Notes: generated by a model from the sequence alone, not told the origin. A stretch of 64,000 nucleotides of DNA from Methylobacterium variabile (GCF_001043975.1 NZ_LABY01000047.1:36733-100732); one strand, 5' to 3'. Shown: positions 49,627 through 58,825, counted from the stretch's first letter. Numbers and translations are program-made.

Positions 49627-50835
49627 CTACTGCGACCTGGCGACGAGGCGGCAATTGCTCTCGGCGAGGGGCCGGAAGGCCTGCTCCGGCGGGATCGCGG
49701 AGATCAGCTTGTAGATGTCGTTCCGGCCCTTCGACTCCGCCGGCGACTTCACCTGGAACAGGTACATCGTGTGCATCTTGCGGCCGTCCTCGCGGATGCT
49801 GCCGGGCCCGAAGACGGGATCGTTGGTCGGCATCTGCTTCATCTTCGCCAGGACCTGCCCCGCCTCCTTGGAGCCGACCGCGTGCACGGCCTTGAGGTAG
49901 TGCAGCACGGACGAGTACACGCCGGCCTGGACCGAGGTCGGGTTGCGGCCCTGGTGCGCCCGGGCGAACCGCTCGGCGAAGTCCCGGGTCTTGTCGTTGA
50001 GGTCGGAGTAATAGGCCTCGGTGAGGACCAGGCCCTGCGCCACGTCGAGCCCGATGGCCTGGATGTCGCTGGAGAAGACGAGGAGACCGGCGAGCTTCTG
50101 CCCGCCCTGGGTGATGCCGAACTCCTTGGCCTGCTTGATGGCGTTGATGGTGTCGCCGCCCGCATTGGCGAGCCCGACGACCTTGGCGCCGGAGCCTTGA
50201 GCCTGGATCAGGAAGGACGAGAAGTCCTGGCCCGGGAAGGGATGGCGCACCTTGCCGACGACCTTGCCGCCGGCCTGGAGCACCACCGCCTCGGTGTCGC
50301 GCTCGAGCGCGTGGCCGAAGGCGTAGTCGGCGGTGACGAAGAACCAGGTGTCGCCGCCGGCCCGGACCATCGCGCCCCCGGTGCCCCGGCTGAGGGCGTA
50401 GGTGTCGAAGGTCCAGTGGATGGTGTTGGGCGAGCACGCCTTGCCGGTCAGGTCCGAGGTGGCGCCGCCGGAGACCAGCAGGATCTTGTTCTTCTCCCGG
50501 GTGATCTCGTTCACCGCGAGGGCGACCGACGAGGTCGGCACGTCGACGATGACGTCGACGCCCTCCTTGTCGTACCAGGAGCGGGCGACGTTCGCGCCGA
50601 TATCGGGCTTGTTCTGGTGGTCGGCGCCGACGACCGTGACCTCGATGCCCTTCTCCCTGGCCTTGAAGTCCTCGACCGCCATCCGGGCGGCCGCCGCCGA
50701 TCCCTCCCCGGTGATGTCGGCATAGACGCCGGAGCGGTCGTTCAGCACTCCGATCTTGGTCCTGATCTGCGCCTGCGCGTCCGCAGCGCTCATCACGCCG
50801 AGCAAGCCGGCGATGACGGCCTTCCATGGGCTCAT
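49627..50835 (-). CDS. ABC transporter substrate-binding protein (LivK-type, orphan)
   Basis: 402 residues with a signal peptide (MSPWKAVIAGLLGVMSAADAQA). Type I periplasmic binding fold: IGVLNDRSGVYADITGEGS, VDVIVDVPTSSVALAVNEI, TWFFVTADYAFGHALERD, AQGLVLTEAYYSDL, KMHTMYLFQVKSPAESKG. This variant is typical of receptors for aromatic or carboxylic acids in Methylobacterium and Bradyrhizobium. No permease or ATPase genes are next to it, so it must share a transporter or is an isolated receptor. Confidence 0.9.
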   Translation of the reverse strand: MSPWKAVIAGLLGVMSAADAQAQIRTKIGVLNDRSGVYADITGEGSAAAARMAVEDFKAREKGIEVTVVGADHQNKPDIGANVARSWYDKEGVDVIVDVPTSSVALAVNEITREKNKILLVSGGATSDLTGKACSPNTIHWTFDTYALSRGTGGAMVRAGGDTWFFVTADYAFGHALERDTEAVVLQAGGKVVGKVRHPFPGQDFSSFLIQAQGSGAKVVGLANAGGDTINAIKQAKEFGITQGGQKLAGLLVFSSDIQAIGLDVAQGLVLTEAYYSDLNDKTRDFAERFARAHQGRNPTSVQAGVYSSVLHYLKAVHAVGSKEAGQVLAKMKQMPTNDPVFGPGSIREDGRKMHTMYLFQVKSPAESKGRNDIYKLISAIPPEQAFRPLAESNCRLVARSQ

Positions 50836-51075
50836 GTGATCCTCCCGCTGCGCACGCCTGGCTTCGAGCGGCGTGCTTCAGCTGATTGGCGTTTCCTGCA
50901 ACGTTCGTCTTCCCGTCTGCGCGGGATGCCGGAGGGCCTCTTGCTGGACCGCGCTCGGAGCGTACCTGCCATGCGTCCCAAGCATGAGCGTAGCGGCCGT
51001 CAGATCCTCCGTCAACGACGGCCCGGGCCGATCCGCGTGACGAGGCCGGGTCCGCCGATCGACGCGGACGAATCG

Positions 51076-51864
51076 TCAGATGATGCGCGCCGACGCGGGC
51101 GCCTGTCGGTCATGATCTGCCTCGGCCAGCCCGTGCGCGAAGGGCCGCGACAGGGTCACGCCGAAGACCGATCCCCGGCCGCAGCGGGATTGCACGCCGA
51201 CCGGATGGCCGAGCGCCTGGGCGGTCTGGCGCACGATGTGGAGCCCGAGTCCCAGCCCGGTCCCGTCGCGGCGGCCGGCCCGGTCGAAGGCCTCGAAGAT
51301 GCCGGCGAGACGCTCCGGCGCGATGCCCGGCCCGTCGTCGTGGACCTCGACCGCGATCCGGCCCCGCCGACGCCGGCACCCGACCACCACCCGGCCGCCC
51401 CGGCCCGCATACTTCACGGCGTTGCCGACGAGGTTGCGCAGGATCGTCGCAAGCATCGCGGGCTCGCTGCTCGCCCACAGCGCCGAGGGGCGGACCTGCA
51501 GCCGGACCCCGACCGCCTCGGCGTAAGGCTGCCATTCCGCCGCGACCGCGGCGAGGAGCGGGCCGAGGGGCACCGGGACGAGGCGCACGGGTGCGTCGGC
51601 GACCTGCGACGAGCGGGCCAGGTCGTCGAGTTCGCGGCCGAGCCGCAGCAGGGCGTCGCTGGCGAGGTCGAGCCGGGCGGCGGCGCGGGGCGCGACGCCG
51701 TCGGAGACGGCGCACTCGATTGCCATGAGGGCGACCTGGAGCGGCTGCTTAAGATCGTGCCCGGCCACCGCGAGGAGCCGGGCCATGGCGCTGCGGGCGG
51801 CCTCGGCGCGGAGCAGGGCGTCGCCGGCCGAGGCACCACCCGGAATCGCCACCATGAGTCCCAT
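51076..51864 (-). CDS. Small cytosolic sensor histidine kinase
   Basis: 262 residues: HisKA with His36 (VAGHDLKQPLQVAL), then HATPase with N box NLVGNAVKYAG, G1 box DDGPGIAPE, G2 box GTGLGLGLHIVRQTA. No sensor, PAS or membrane domain remains. ATG 51864 is chosen because AAGGAGG precedes it; upstream in-frame starts lack a ribosome site. Its HDLKQPLQ box resembles the HDLRQPLQ motif of a kinase subgroup in rhizobia. It may have lost its sensor or be a separate kinase that receives input from a partner. Confidence 0.85.
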   Translation of the reverse strand: MGLMVAIPGGASAGDALLRAEAARSAMARLLAVAGHDLKQPLQVALMAIECAVSDGVAPRAAARLDLASDALLRLGRELDDLARSSQVADAPVRLVPVPLGPLLAAVAAEWQPYAEAVGVRLQVRPSALWASSEPAMLATILRNLVGNAVKYAGRGGRVVVGCRRRRGRIAVEVHDDGPGIAPERLAGIFEAFDRAGRRDGTGLGLGLHIVRQTAQALGHPVGVQSRCGRGSVFGVTLSRPFAHGLAEADHDRQAPASARII

Positions 51865-52160
51865 TCCAGCCTCCTTCGCCGGCCCCGATCCGGGCGCCGC
51901 ATCCATGGCGGGACCATGCATGGCGGCGTCCCGGGGCGAAATCATACGGAGGTTTGCCCAAGGCACCGCGGGACGTTGTCTGCCGCCGCGGCCGGGATCG
52001 TCAGGTGCGGGAGCCCGCGAACCTATACGCCGGTATGATGAAAGCGCCGCCATCATGACGAGGACAGACGCGCGGCTGAGTGTTGCGCTTGCCTGTGCGG
52101 GATAGATCTCGCTCGTCCCGGGGTGACGGCCCCGACCTTTCGACGAGACGAGACAAGATC
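51865..52160. other. Divergent intergenic region
   Basis: 296 bp between the kinase and the small exported protein. Open frames here are upstream extensions of the kinase frame without similarity. No promoter can be assigned with confidence. Confidence 0.4.
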
Positions 52161-52394
52161 ATGACGAACCGGCACTTCCTCTGCCTGCTTCTCCTCACGG
52201 CCACCACCGGCGGCGCGGCCGCGCAGGACGCCTCGTCCGCCTACCGGTACTCGGGCCAGCATGCCGGCGGACCCGCCGGCGCGCTCATCCCCCGCGGGAC
52301 GCCCGCCCCGGTGGCGCATCGCCCGGTCGATCCGGCCTATCGCTACGCCGGCAGCCACGCGGGCGGCCCGGCCGATGCACTGATCCCGGAGTGA
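52161..52394 (+). CDS. Small exported protein with internal duplicated motif
   Basis: 77 residues. Signal peptide (MTNRHFLCLLLLTATTGGAAA), then two copies of one motif: SAYRYSGQHAGGPAGALIP and PAYRYAGSHAGGPADALIP, separated by a 12-residue Pro/His linker. I do not recognise a named family; the mature protein is only about 55 residues, almost all of it the two repeats. Its stop overlaps the following kinase fragment. Confidence 0.8.
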   Translation: MTNRHFLCLLLLTATTGGAAAQDASSAYRYSGQHAGGPAGALIPRGTPAPVAHRPVDPAYRYAGSHAGGPADALIPE

Positions 52395-53038
52395 GGACAG
52401 AAGATCGGACCCGCCGGCCCTGCGAACCGCCCCGCGGGGCCGTGCGGCCGGCCGAGCGGGCGGTGCGCGACGGCATGCGGGCGAGCCAGATCGTCCAGCG
52501 GCCCCGCGAGCAGCTCCGGCGCGACCGGCGCGAGCCCGAGATCGTCGACCTGCGCCACCTCCTGGCCGAGGCCGCGGGCCTCCTCGACCGGAAGATCCTC
52601 GCCGCCTCGGCGACCCTGCGGACGATCGTCGCCGTGGACGAGGCCCGCATCCTCGCCGACCGGGTCGAGCTGCAGCAGGTCGTCGTCAACCTGGTGACGA
52701 ACGGCCTGCACGCGATGCGCGCCGTGCCCGAGGCCCGGCGGGAGCTGAAGGTCGCGCTCACCGCCCCGTCGCCGGGGCATGTCCGGCTCTCGGTGCACGA
52801 CAGCGGCACCGGCATCGCACCCGAGCAGCTGCCGGGGCTGGTCAACCCGTTCTTCACCACGAAGCCCGACGGGATGGGCATCGGGCTGGCCATCTGCAAG
52901 GCCATCGTCGAGGCTCATGGCGGCACGCTCAGCGGCCGCAACAACGAGGATGCGGGCGCGACCCTCGAGGTCGTGCTGCCGCTCTGCGACCGGGCCGCCG
53001 GGAACCGGGCGGCGGCGGAGCCCGCCGCCGGCGCCTGA
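52391..53038 (+). pseudogene. 5'-truncated sensor histidine kinase (ATPase half)
   Basis: 215 residues from a GTG overlapping the preceding stop. It carries a full HATPase domain (VELQQVVVNLVTNGLHAM, VHDSGTGIAPEQ, FFTTKPDGMGIGLAICKAIVEAHGG) preceded by a helical part (RAVRDGMRASQIVQRPREQL, DLRHLLAEAAGLL) that matches the region after the phospho-His in LOV/PAS sensor kinases. The His-containing helix and all sensor domains are missing. It may be a truncated remnant, or expressed as a lone ATPase; no second half is nearby. Ends seven bases before the convergent oxidoreductase. Confidence 0.6.
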
Positions 53039-53045
53039 GGGCCGG

Positions 53046-54428
53046 TCAGCGCGCGGGCACGCCCGCGAACAGGCTGTTCAGCCCCTCCGCCGCCGTCGGG
53101 TGGGCCAGGATCGCGTCGCGCAGGGCCTGGTAGGGCAGGCCCGCGAGCATCGCCACCTGCACGGCGGCCATGACCTCGCCGGCATCGGTGCCGAGCATTG
53201 CGAAGCCGAGGATGCGGTCGTCCGGCCCGATCACCGCCTTCATGAAGCCCTCCGTCAGGCCCGTGGTCCGGGTGCGCAGCACCGCCCGCATCGGCAGCTT
53301 CGCGACCCGGATCTCCGCGCCGCCCGCCCGCGCCTCCGTCTCGCTGAGGCCCACGCGCGCGAGCGGCGGGTCGGTGAACAGGCAGTAGGGCATCTGCCGG
53401 CCGGCGGTGGAGCGCTTGCCGCCGGCGAGCGCGTCGCGGATCACCCGGAAGTCGTCCGCCGAGGCGTGGGTGAAGGCCGGGCTGCCGGCGCACTCGCCGA
53501 TCGCCCAGATTCCCGGCGCCGTCGTCGCGAGGCGGTCGTCGACCCGGATCGTGCCGCGCCCGGTCAGCTCCACGCCGGCGAGGTCGAGCCCGATCCCGTC
53601 GATGTTGGGCGTGCGCCCCGCCGCGACCAGGATGTGGCTGCCCGCCACCACGGCCTCGCCCTCGCCCGAGCGCACCACGGTCTCGACGGCCTCGCCCGAG
53701 CGGCCGCTCACCCGCACCACCTCCGTGCCGGTGCGGATCACGATCCCTTCTGCCGCGAGGAGCCGCGCCAGCTCGTCCGCCACATCCGGGTCCTCGCGGC
53801 CCGCGATCCGGGGGCCGCGCTCGATCACCGTGACGGCGCTGCCGAACCGGCGGTAGGCCTGCGCCAGCTCGAGGCCGACATAGCCGCCGCCGAGGACGAC
53901 GAGGTGGTCGGGCAGCGCGTCGAGCTCGAGCGCCTCGATGTTGGTGAGCGGGTCCGCCTCGCGCAGGCCCGGCACCTCGGGGACGTCCGGGCGCGTGCCG
54001 AGGTTCAGGAAGATCCGGTCGGCCGTCAGCGTCCGCGAACCGCCCGCGTTCAGCGCGACCGCGATCGTTCTCGGCCCGGTGAACCGCGCCGTCCCCATGA
54101 CCAGCTCGGCGCCGCTGTCCCGGTACTTGTCGAGGTGCATCTCGACGAGGCCCGCGACCATCGCCCGCTTGCGCCCGACCACGCGGCGCATGTCCACCGC
54201 GACCGGGCCGGTCTCGACGCCGTAGCGGCCGGCGCTCCTCGCCAGATGCGCGACCTCGGCGCTCCAGATCTCGTTCTTGCTCGGCAGGCAGTTGGTGTTG
54301 GGGCAGGACCCGCCGATCCAGCGGCGCTCGACCACCGCGACCCGCTGCCCCGCCTTCGCCAGATCCCAGGCCAGGAACTTCCCGCCCTCGCCGCTGCCGA
54401 TCACCACGGCGTCGTAATGCTCGCTCAT
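53046..54428 (-). CDS. FAD-dependent pyridine-nucleotide disulfide oxidoreductase (mercuric-reductase-like)
   Basis: 460 residues. FAD motif VVIGSGEGGKFLAWDLA, redox pair Cys42/Cys47 in GGSCPNTNCLPSK, NAD motif VVLGGGYVGLELAQA, and a C-terminal dimerisation domain with AHPTAAEGL (His-Glu dyad). It belongs to the family that includes mercuric reductase and dihydrolipoamide dehydrogenase, but lacks the C-terminal Cys pair of mercuric reductase and no mer genes are nearby. Physiological substrate unknown. GAGGAGG precedes the ATG. Confidence 0.9.
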   Translation of the reverse strand: MSEHYDAVVIGSGEGGKFLAWDLAKAGQRVAVVERRWIGGSCPNTNCLPSKNEIWSAEVAHLARSAGRYGVETGPVAVDMRRVVGRKRAMVAGLVEMHLDKYRDSGAELVMGTARFTGPRTIAVALNAGGSRTLTADRIFLNLGTRPDVPEVPGLREADPLTNIEALELDALPDHLVVLGGGYVGLELAQAYRRFGSAVTVIERGPRIAGREDPDVADELARLLAAEGIVIRTGTEVVRVSGRSGEAVETVVRSGEGEAVVAGSHILVAAGRTPNIDGIGLDLAGVELTGRGTIRVDDRLATTAPGIWAIGECAGSPAFTHASADDFRVIRDALAGGKRSTAGRQMPYCLFTDPPLARVGLSETEARAGGAEIRVAKLPMRAVLRTRTTGLTEGFMKAVIGPDDRILGFAMLGTDAGEVMAAVQVAMLAGLPYQALRDAILAHPTAAEGLNSLFAGVPAR

Positions 54429-54492
54429 CCCACATCCTCCTCGTAACGGGCCGGTGGCGGACGGGCCCCGCGGCCCGCCCGGGCGCGTGGCG

Positions 54493-55251
54493 TCAGACCG
54501 GGATCGGGTCGGCGACCAGGGCGGCGTTGAACGCGTTGACCATCGCGTGCTCGTTCGCGCCCGGGTTGTCGCGCACGGAGCGCACCGCCTCGACCACGAC
54601 CTCCTCGGCCTCCGTGCCGAGCCCGGCCATCGTCTCGGCGATGAAGGCGTCGAGGGGCATGGCGCGCGGATCGCCGCTCTTCCTGATCAGGTCGGTGTCG
54701 ACCCAGGGCGGCGCGATCTCCTGCACGGTGACCCGGGTGTTGCGCAGCATGAAGCGCTGGGCGAGCGTGTAGGCGTGCAGGGCCGCCTTGCTGGCCGAGT
54801 AGACGGCCGTGCTCGCCAGCGGCAGGAAGGCCAGCACCGAGGTGTTGTTGATGACCGTTGCCCGCGGCCGCGCCTTGAGGTGCTCGATCAGGGCGGAGGT
54901 CATCCGGATCGGCCCGAGCAGGTTGGTCGTCAGGATCGCCTGGGCGACCGTGTCGTCGATCACGCCGGACGCGTCGTCGAAGGGCATGATGCCGGCGTTG
55001 TTGAACAGCACGTTGAGCGCCGGGAACTCGGACACGAGCGTGGCGGCCACGGCCTTGATCGCCGCGGGATCGCCGATGTCGAGCTCGACCGCCCTCATCC
55101 CCGGATTGGCCGCCGTGACCTCGTCGAGGAGCGCCCGGCGGCGGCCCGCGACGATCACCTGGTTGCCGAGCCGGTGAAAGGCCTCGGCGAAGCCGCGGCC
55201 GATGCCCGAGGTGCCGCCGGTGATGAGGATCGTGTTGCCGGTGAGTTGCAT
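54493..55251 (-). CDS. Short-chain dehydrogenase (DltE-like)
   Basis: 252 residues. NAD(P) motif TGGTSGIGRGFA, NNAG (about 88-91), catalytic Ser and Tyr-x-x-x-Lys as NNTSVLAFLPLASTAVYSASKAAL. The opening MQLTGNTILITGG and VQEIAPPWVDTDL resemble the DltE/oxidoreductase subgroup. Lies upstream of the disulfide oxidoreductase on the same strand with a 64-bp gap; a shared transcript is possible. Confidence 0.9.
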   Translation of the reverse strand: MQLTGNTILITGGTSGIGRGFAEAFHRLGNQVIVAGRRRALLDEVTAANPGMRAVELDIGDPAAIKAVAATLVSEFPALNVLFNNAGIMPFDDASGVIDDTVAQAILTTNLLGPIRMTSALIEHLKARPRATVINNTSVLAFLPLASTAVYSASKAALHAYTLAQRFMLRNTRVTVQEIAPPWVDTDLIRKSGDPRAMPLDAFIAETMAGLGTEAEEVVVEAVRSVRDNPGANEHAMVNAFNAALVADPIPV

Positions 55252-55593
55252 CGTTTCGTCTCCACGCGAGGGTGCCGGACGGCCGATTTCCGCACCGGGG
55301 AACGGGCGAACCGTTCGCCCCTTCCCGCGGCTTCCGGCGGTCGGGCGCCGGGCGAGGCGGATCGGTCGTGCTGCTGCTTCGAGAAAAAGCCGGGCCCGTG
55401 GACCGATGGGCCGGCGACGAGGATCAATCTAGCGATCCGGCCCGGCCGCGATATCGACGCGTGGTTTGAGCGTGGTCACACCTTCCGCGCACCTGCTCAT
55501 ACGAAGGTTTCATGTTAGCCCTCTCGTCTCGGTGCGCCAGCGTTCGGCCCATCGGCCTGGCTCGTCATGTCGGCAAGGTTCCAGGAGGCAGCG
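55252..55593. other. Divergent intergenic region
   Basis: 342 bp between an SDR and an FAD monooxygenase. It has no supported gene. ACCTTC and GAAGGT (near 55482 and 55504) form a distant inverted pair that could be an operator, but the arms are short. Confidence 0.4.
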
Positions 55594-57051
55594 ATGGCGA
55601 ACATCCTCGTGGTCGGCGCAGGTCCCGTCGGTCTCACCCTGGCGGCGGAACTGGCCCGCTACGGGATCGGCGTCCGCCTCATCGACCGCAGCCCGCGCGC
55701 GACCGAGACGTCCAAGGCCCTGGTGGTCTGGTCGCGCACCCTCGAGCTCATGGACCGCATGGGCTGCACGGGCGGGTTCCTGGAGGCGGGGCTGCGCGCC
55801 CATGGCGCCTCGATCCGCAGCGGCGGGGCCGTGCTGGGCCGCCCCCGCTTCGACGACGTCGCGAGCGCCTACAACTTCGCCCTGATGATCCCGCAGCGCG
55901 AGACCGAGCGCCTCCTCGCCGTGCACCTGCGGTGCTTCGGCGCCGAGGTCGAGCGGCAGGTGGAGCTGGTCGGCGCCTTCGAGGCGGCGGACGGCGTCGA
56001 GGCGCGGCTGAGGCACGCCGACGGACGCGAGGAGACGGTGCGAACGCCGTGGCTGATCGGCTGCGACGGCGCCCACAGCACGGTGCGCCACGGGCTCGGC
56101 TTCGCGTTCAGCGGCTCGACGCAGGGCGACGACTGGCTGCTCGCCGACGTGCGCCTGGAGGGCGCCGGGGCGCCGGCGCCCGACGAGATCGCCACCTACC
56201 TGCATCGCGACGGCCCCTTCGTGGTCTTCCCGATCCCGGGCGGACGCGCCCGCGTCGTCGCGACCCGGGGCAGGACCGATCCGGCCCGTCCCGATCCCAC
56301 CCTGGCGGACGTGCAGGCCATGATCGACCGGTGGGCCGGCGGGACTTTCCGCGCGGCAGACCCGGTCTGGCTGACGAATTTCCGCATCAACGAGCGCAAG
56401 GTCGCGGAGTACCGGCGGGGCCGGATCTTCCTGGCGGGCGACGCGGCGCACATCCACAGCCCGGCCGGCGGCCAGGGCATGAACACCGGCATGCAGGACG
56501 CGATCAATCTCGCCTGGAAGCTGGCGATGGTGACGCGCCGGGAGGCGGCCGATGCCCTGCTCGACAGCTACAGCCCCGAGCGCACGGCGGTCGGCGACCT
56601 GGTGCTGCGCAATGCCGGCCGCCTGACCGACATGGCGACGCTGGCGCACCCGGCCGCGCAGGCCGCCCGCAACCTCGCCTTGCGCTTCCTGCTCGGCCTC
56701 CACGCCGTGCGCGACCGGATGGCCACGACGATGAGCGAGATCGAGATCGCCTATCGCGACAGCCCGCTCTCGCGGGGGCCGGGCTCGGGCGACCGATGGG
56801 ACCCGCGGCACGATGCCGGCCCACCCGCGGGCAGCGGGCGCGCGCCGCGGTTCGTGCTCTACGCCGCCGACGCGGTCCGGGGGAGCGCGCTGGCGGTACG
56901 GTTCCCTGCGCTGCTGGAACCCGAGGCGCGCACGCCGCCGGACGACCGTCCCCTCGTCATCGTCCGGCCGGACGGCTACGTCGGCCTGTCGGCCGCGCGG
57001 TGGGACGATGCGGAAGGCTACCTGGAGGCACTCGCAGCGCATCCTGTCTGA
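55594..57051 (+). CDS. FAD-dependent aromatic monooxygenase (PHBH fold)
   Basis: 485 residues. FAD motif VVGAGPVGLTLAAELARYG, DG motif WLIGCDGAHSTVR, GD motif FLAGDAAHIHSPAGGQGMN. Class A flavoprotein hydroxylase for phenolic compounds, followed by a C-terminal thioredoxin-like part (about 390-485) as in 3-hydroxybenzoate and phenol hydroxylases. ATG at 55594 is preceded by AGGAGG (55583-55588); an upstream ATG at 55567 has no ribosome site. It is next to a MarR regulator, so it may be part of the same aromatic pathway. Confidence 0.9.
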   Translation: MANILVVGAGPVGLTLAAELARYGIGVRLIDRSPRATETSKALVVWSRTLELMDRMGCTGGFLEAGLRAHGASIRSGGAVLGRPRFDDVASAYNFALMIPQRETERLLAVHLRCFGAEVERQVELVGAFEAADGVEARLRHADGREETVRTPWLIGCDGAHSTVRHGLGFAFSGSTQGDDWLLADVRLEGAGAPAPDEIATYLHRDGPFVVFPIPGGRARVVATRGRTDPARPDPTLADVQAMIDRWAGGTFRAADPVWLTNFRINERKVAEYRRGRIFLAGDAAHIHSPAGGQGMNTGMQDAINLAWKLAMVTRREAADALLDSYSPERTAVGDLVLRNAGRLTDMATLAHPAAQAARNLALRFLLGLHAVRDRMATTMSEIEIAYRDSPLSRGPGSGDRWDPRHDAGPPAGSGRAPRFVLYAADAVRGSALAVRFPALLEPEARTPPDDRPLVIVRPDGYVGLSAARWDDAEGYLEALAAHPV

Positions 57052-57151
57052 CGCGTCGCGAGCGGGTCAGCCGCGCGGGAACCCGTTCGACGTACCGAGA
57101 CGGGCTTCGACGCAGCCGCGTCATGCGCTTTCCGCCCGAGACCAGAGCACA

Positions 57152-57601
57152 TCATCGCTCGCAGCGCATCAGATCCAGCGACTCTTCGAGGACGTTCAGC
57201 ACATCATCGAGCGCCTTCGCTTGCGCGGGACCAAGGCAGGACAGAAGCTCCTTCTCGCGCGCGAGGAGGAGCGGCAGGAGTTCCTTGTAGACCCTTCTGC
57301 CCGTCGACGTGAGCTGAAGCATGATCTCGCGGCGGTCGTCGTCGCTCTCGAGCCGCTCGATGAAGCCGAGCTTCGTGAGCTGGCCCACCGCGCGGCTGAT
57401 GCGGGATTTGTGCGTGCGGGTGCAGCGCACGACGTAGTTAGCGCTGCGCGGCCCGTCATGCATGCCCAGGGTCGCCATGACCCGCCATTCCGGGACGTCG
57501 ATGCCGAAGCGCGCGTAATCGGCCGCCAGGGCGTTGCTGAACTCGGTCGCGAGGCGGTTGAGCCGGAACGGCACGAAGCTGAGCAGGTCCAGACGGTCCA
57601 T
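57152..57601 (-). CDS. MarR-family regulator of aromatic catabolism
   Basis: 149 residues. MarR winged helix: PEWRVMATLGMHDGPRSANYV, THKSRISRAVGQLTKLGFIERLESDDDRREI. Divergent from the MBL-hydrolase/monooxygenase/hmg series, with a tandem GTTGC-N4-GCAAC operator between (57658-57698). Probably represses these genes until an aromatic acid or CoA ester binds. GAGAGGG precedes the start. Confidence 0.93.
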   Translation of the reverse strand: MDRLDLLSFVPFRLNRLATEFSNALAADYARFGIDVPEWRVMATLGMHDGPRSANYVVRCTRTHKSRISRAVGQLTKLGFIERLESDDDRREIMLQLTSTGRRVYKELLPLLLAREKELLSCLGPAQAKALDDVLNVLEESLDLMRCER

Positions 57602-57657
57602 GCACCCTCTCGGTCGCCGTGCAGCGGTTCTGGGATTCTCAGCCCGTGCCGCTTGAC

Positions 57658-57698
57658 GGTTGCACTCGCAACTTGTTATAGATGGTTGCACTCGCAAC
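57658..57698. promoter_or_regulatory. Tandem MarR operators
   Basis: GGTTGCACTCGCAAC occurs twice, at 57658-57672 and 57684-57698, each a palindrome with 5-bp arms GTTGC and GCAAC. They are 26 bp apart (2.5 turns). TTATAGAT between them is a possible -10 box. The repeats start 57 and 83 bases upstream of the marR start. Confidence 0.85.
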
Positions 57699-57802
57699 AA
57701 GCACGGCAGTCGCGTCTTTGCAATGCCGGAGCGCCTGGTCTGCGCGGTCGATCCTGGTGGATGATCCGCTCCGGTCCGGGACGCACGAGGGAGGAGAACT
57801 GC

Positions 57803-58756
57803 ATGAGCAAGGGCTTTGCCAGCCAGGGCGACCTCGTCGAGAAGAAGGAGACCTTCTCCGAGCTCGCGCCCGGCGTCTACGCCCTGACCGCCGAGGGCGA
57901 CCCGAATTCCGGCGTGGTCGTCGGCGACGACTCCGTGCTGGTGATCGACGCCCGCGCCACGCCCCGCATGGCCGGCGACCTGGTGCGGCGCGTGCGCGAG
58001 GTGACCGACAAGCCGATCCGCCACGTCCTGCTCACCCACTACCACGCCGTGCGGGTGCTCGGGGTCGCCGGCTACCCGGACCGGGTCAACGTCATCGCCA
58101 GCGACGTCGCCCGCGCGATGATCGTCGAGCGCGGGCAGCAGGACATGGAATCCGAGATCCAGCGCTTCCCGCGGCTCTTTCGCGGGCGTGAGGAGATTCC
58201 GGGCCTGACCTGGCCGACGCTGACGTTCCACGGCGAGATGACCCTGTGGCTCGGCTCGCGCGAGGTGCGGATCGTCCATGCCGGGCGCGGCCACACCGCG
58301 GGCGACACCATCGCGTGGCTGCCGCGCGAGCGGGTGCTGTTCTCCGGCGACCTCGTCGAGTACGGCGCCACGCCCTATTGCGGCGACGCCCATTTCCAGG
58401 ACTGGCCCGCCACCCTGGACCGCCTGGAGGCCCTGGGTGCCGCCGCGCTGGTGCCGGGCCGCGGCGAGGCGCTGACGACGCCCGCGCAGATCCGCGAGGG
58501 GCTGGAGGGCACGCGCGCCTTCCTGCGCGACCTCTACGCCATCGCCCGCGACGGCGTGGCGGCGGGCCACGATCTCAAGGCGGTCTACGATCGGGCGATG
58601 AGCGAGATGCGACCCAAATACGGGCACTGGGTGATCTTCGAGCATTGCATGCCGTTCGACGTGAGCCGGGCCTACGACGAGGCGAAGGGGATCGACACGC
58701 CCCGGATCTGGACCGCCGAGCGCGACATGGAGATGTGGCGGGCGCTGGAAGGCTGA
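57803..58756 (+). CDS. MBL-fold metallo-hydrolase with altered metal motif
   Basis: 317 residues. The metallo-beta-lactamase fold is clear: GVYALTAEGDPNSGVVVGDDSVLVIDA, VREVTDKPIRHVLLTHYH, AGRGHTAGDTIAWLP, FSGDLVEY. The family motif H-x-H-x-D-H is THYHAVRVLG here, so the Asp and His of the second metal site are missing. I recall the same variant in proteins beside homogentisate genes of other proteobacteria. It follows the tandem MarR operator and precedes the flavin monooxygenase, 69 bp apart. Possible thioesterase or lactonase; activity is uncertain. Confidence 0.88.
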   Translation: MSKGFASQGDLVEKKETFSELAPGVYALTAEGDPNSGVVVGDDSVLVIDARATPRMAGDLVRRVREVTDKPIRHVLLTHYHAVRVLGVAGYPDRVNVIASDVARAMIVERGQQDMESEIQRFPRLFRGREEIPGLTWPTLTFHGEMTLWLGSREVRIVHAGRGHTAGDTIAWLPRERVLFSGDLVEYGATPYCGDAHFQDWPATLDRLEALGAAALVPGRGEALTTPAQIREGLEGTRAFLRDLYAIARDGVAAGHDLKAVYDRAMSEMRPKYGHWVIFEHCMPFDVSRAYDEAKGIDTPRIWTAERDMEMWRALEG

Positions 58757-58825
58757 CGCCCGGCCTCCCCCACCGACGAACGACGCCCGGAGCAACCGGG
58801 CGCGCCTCGCGCTCAGGAAACGCCC

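Noticed and set aside
53046..54428. Mercuric reductase MerA
   Set aside because: No C-terminal Cys pair and no merR, merT or merP nearby; kept as a general disulfide oxidoreductase.
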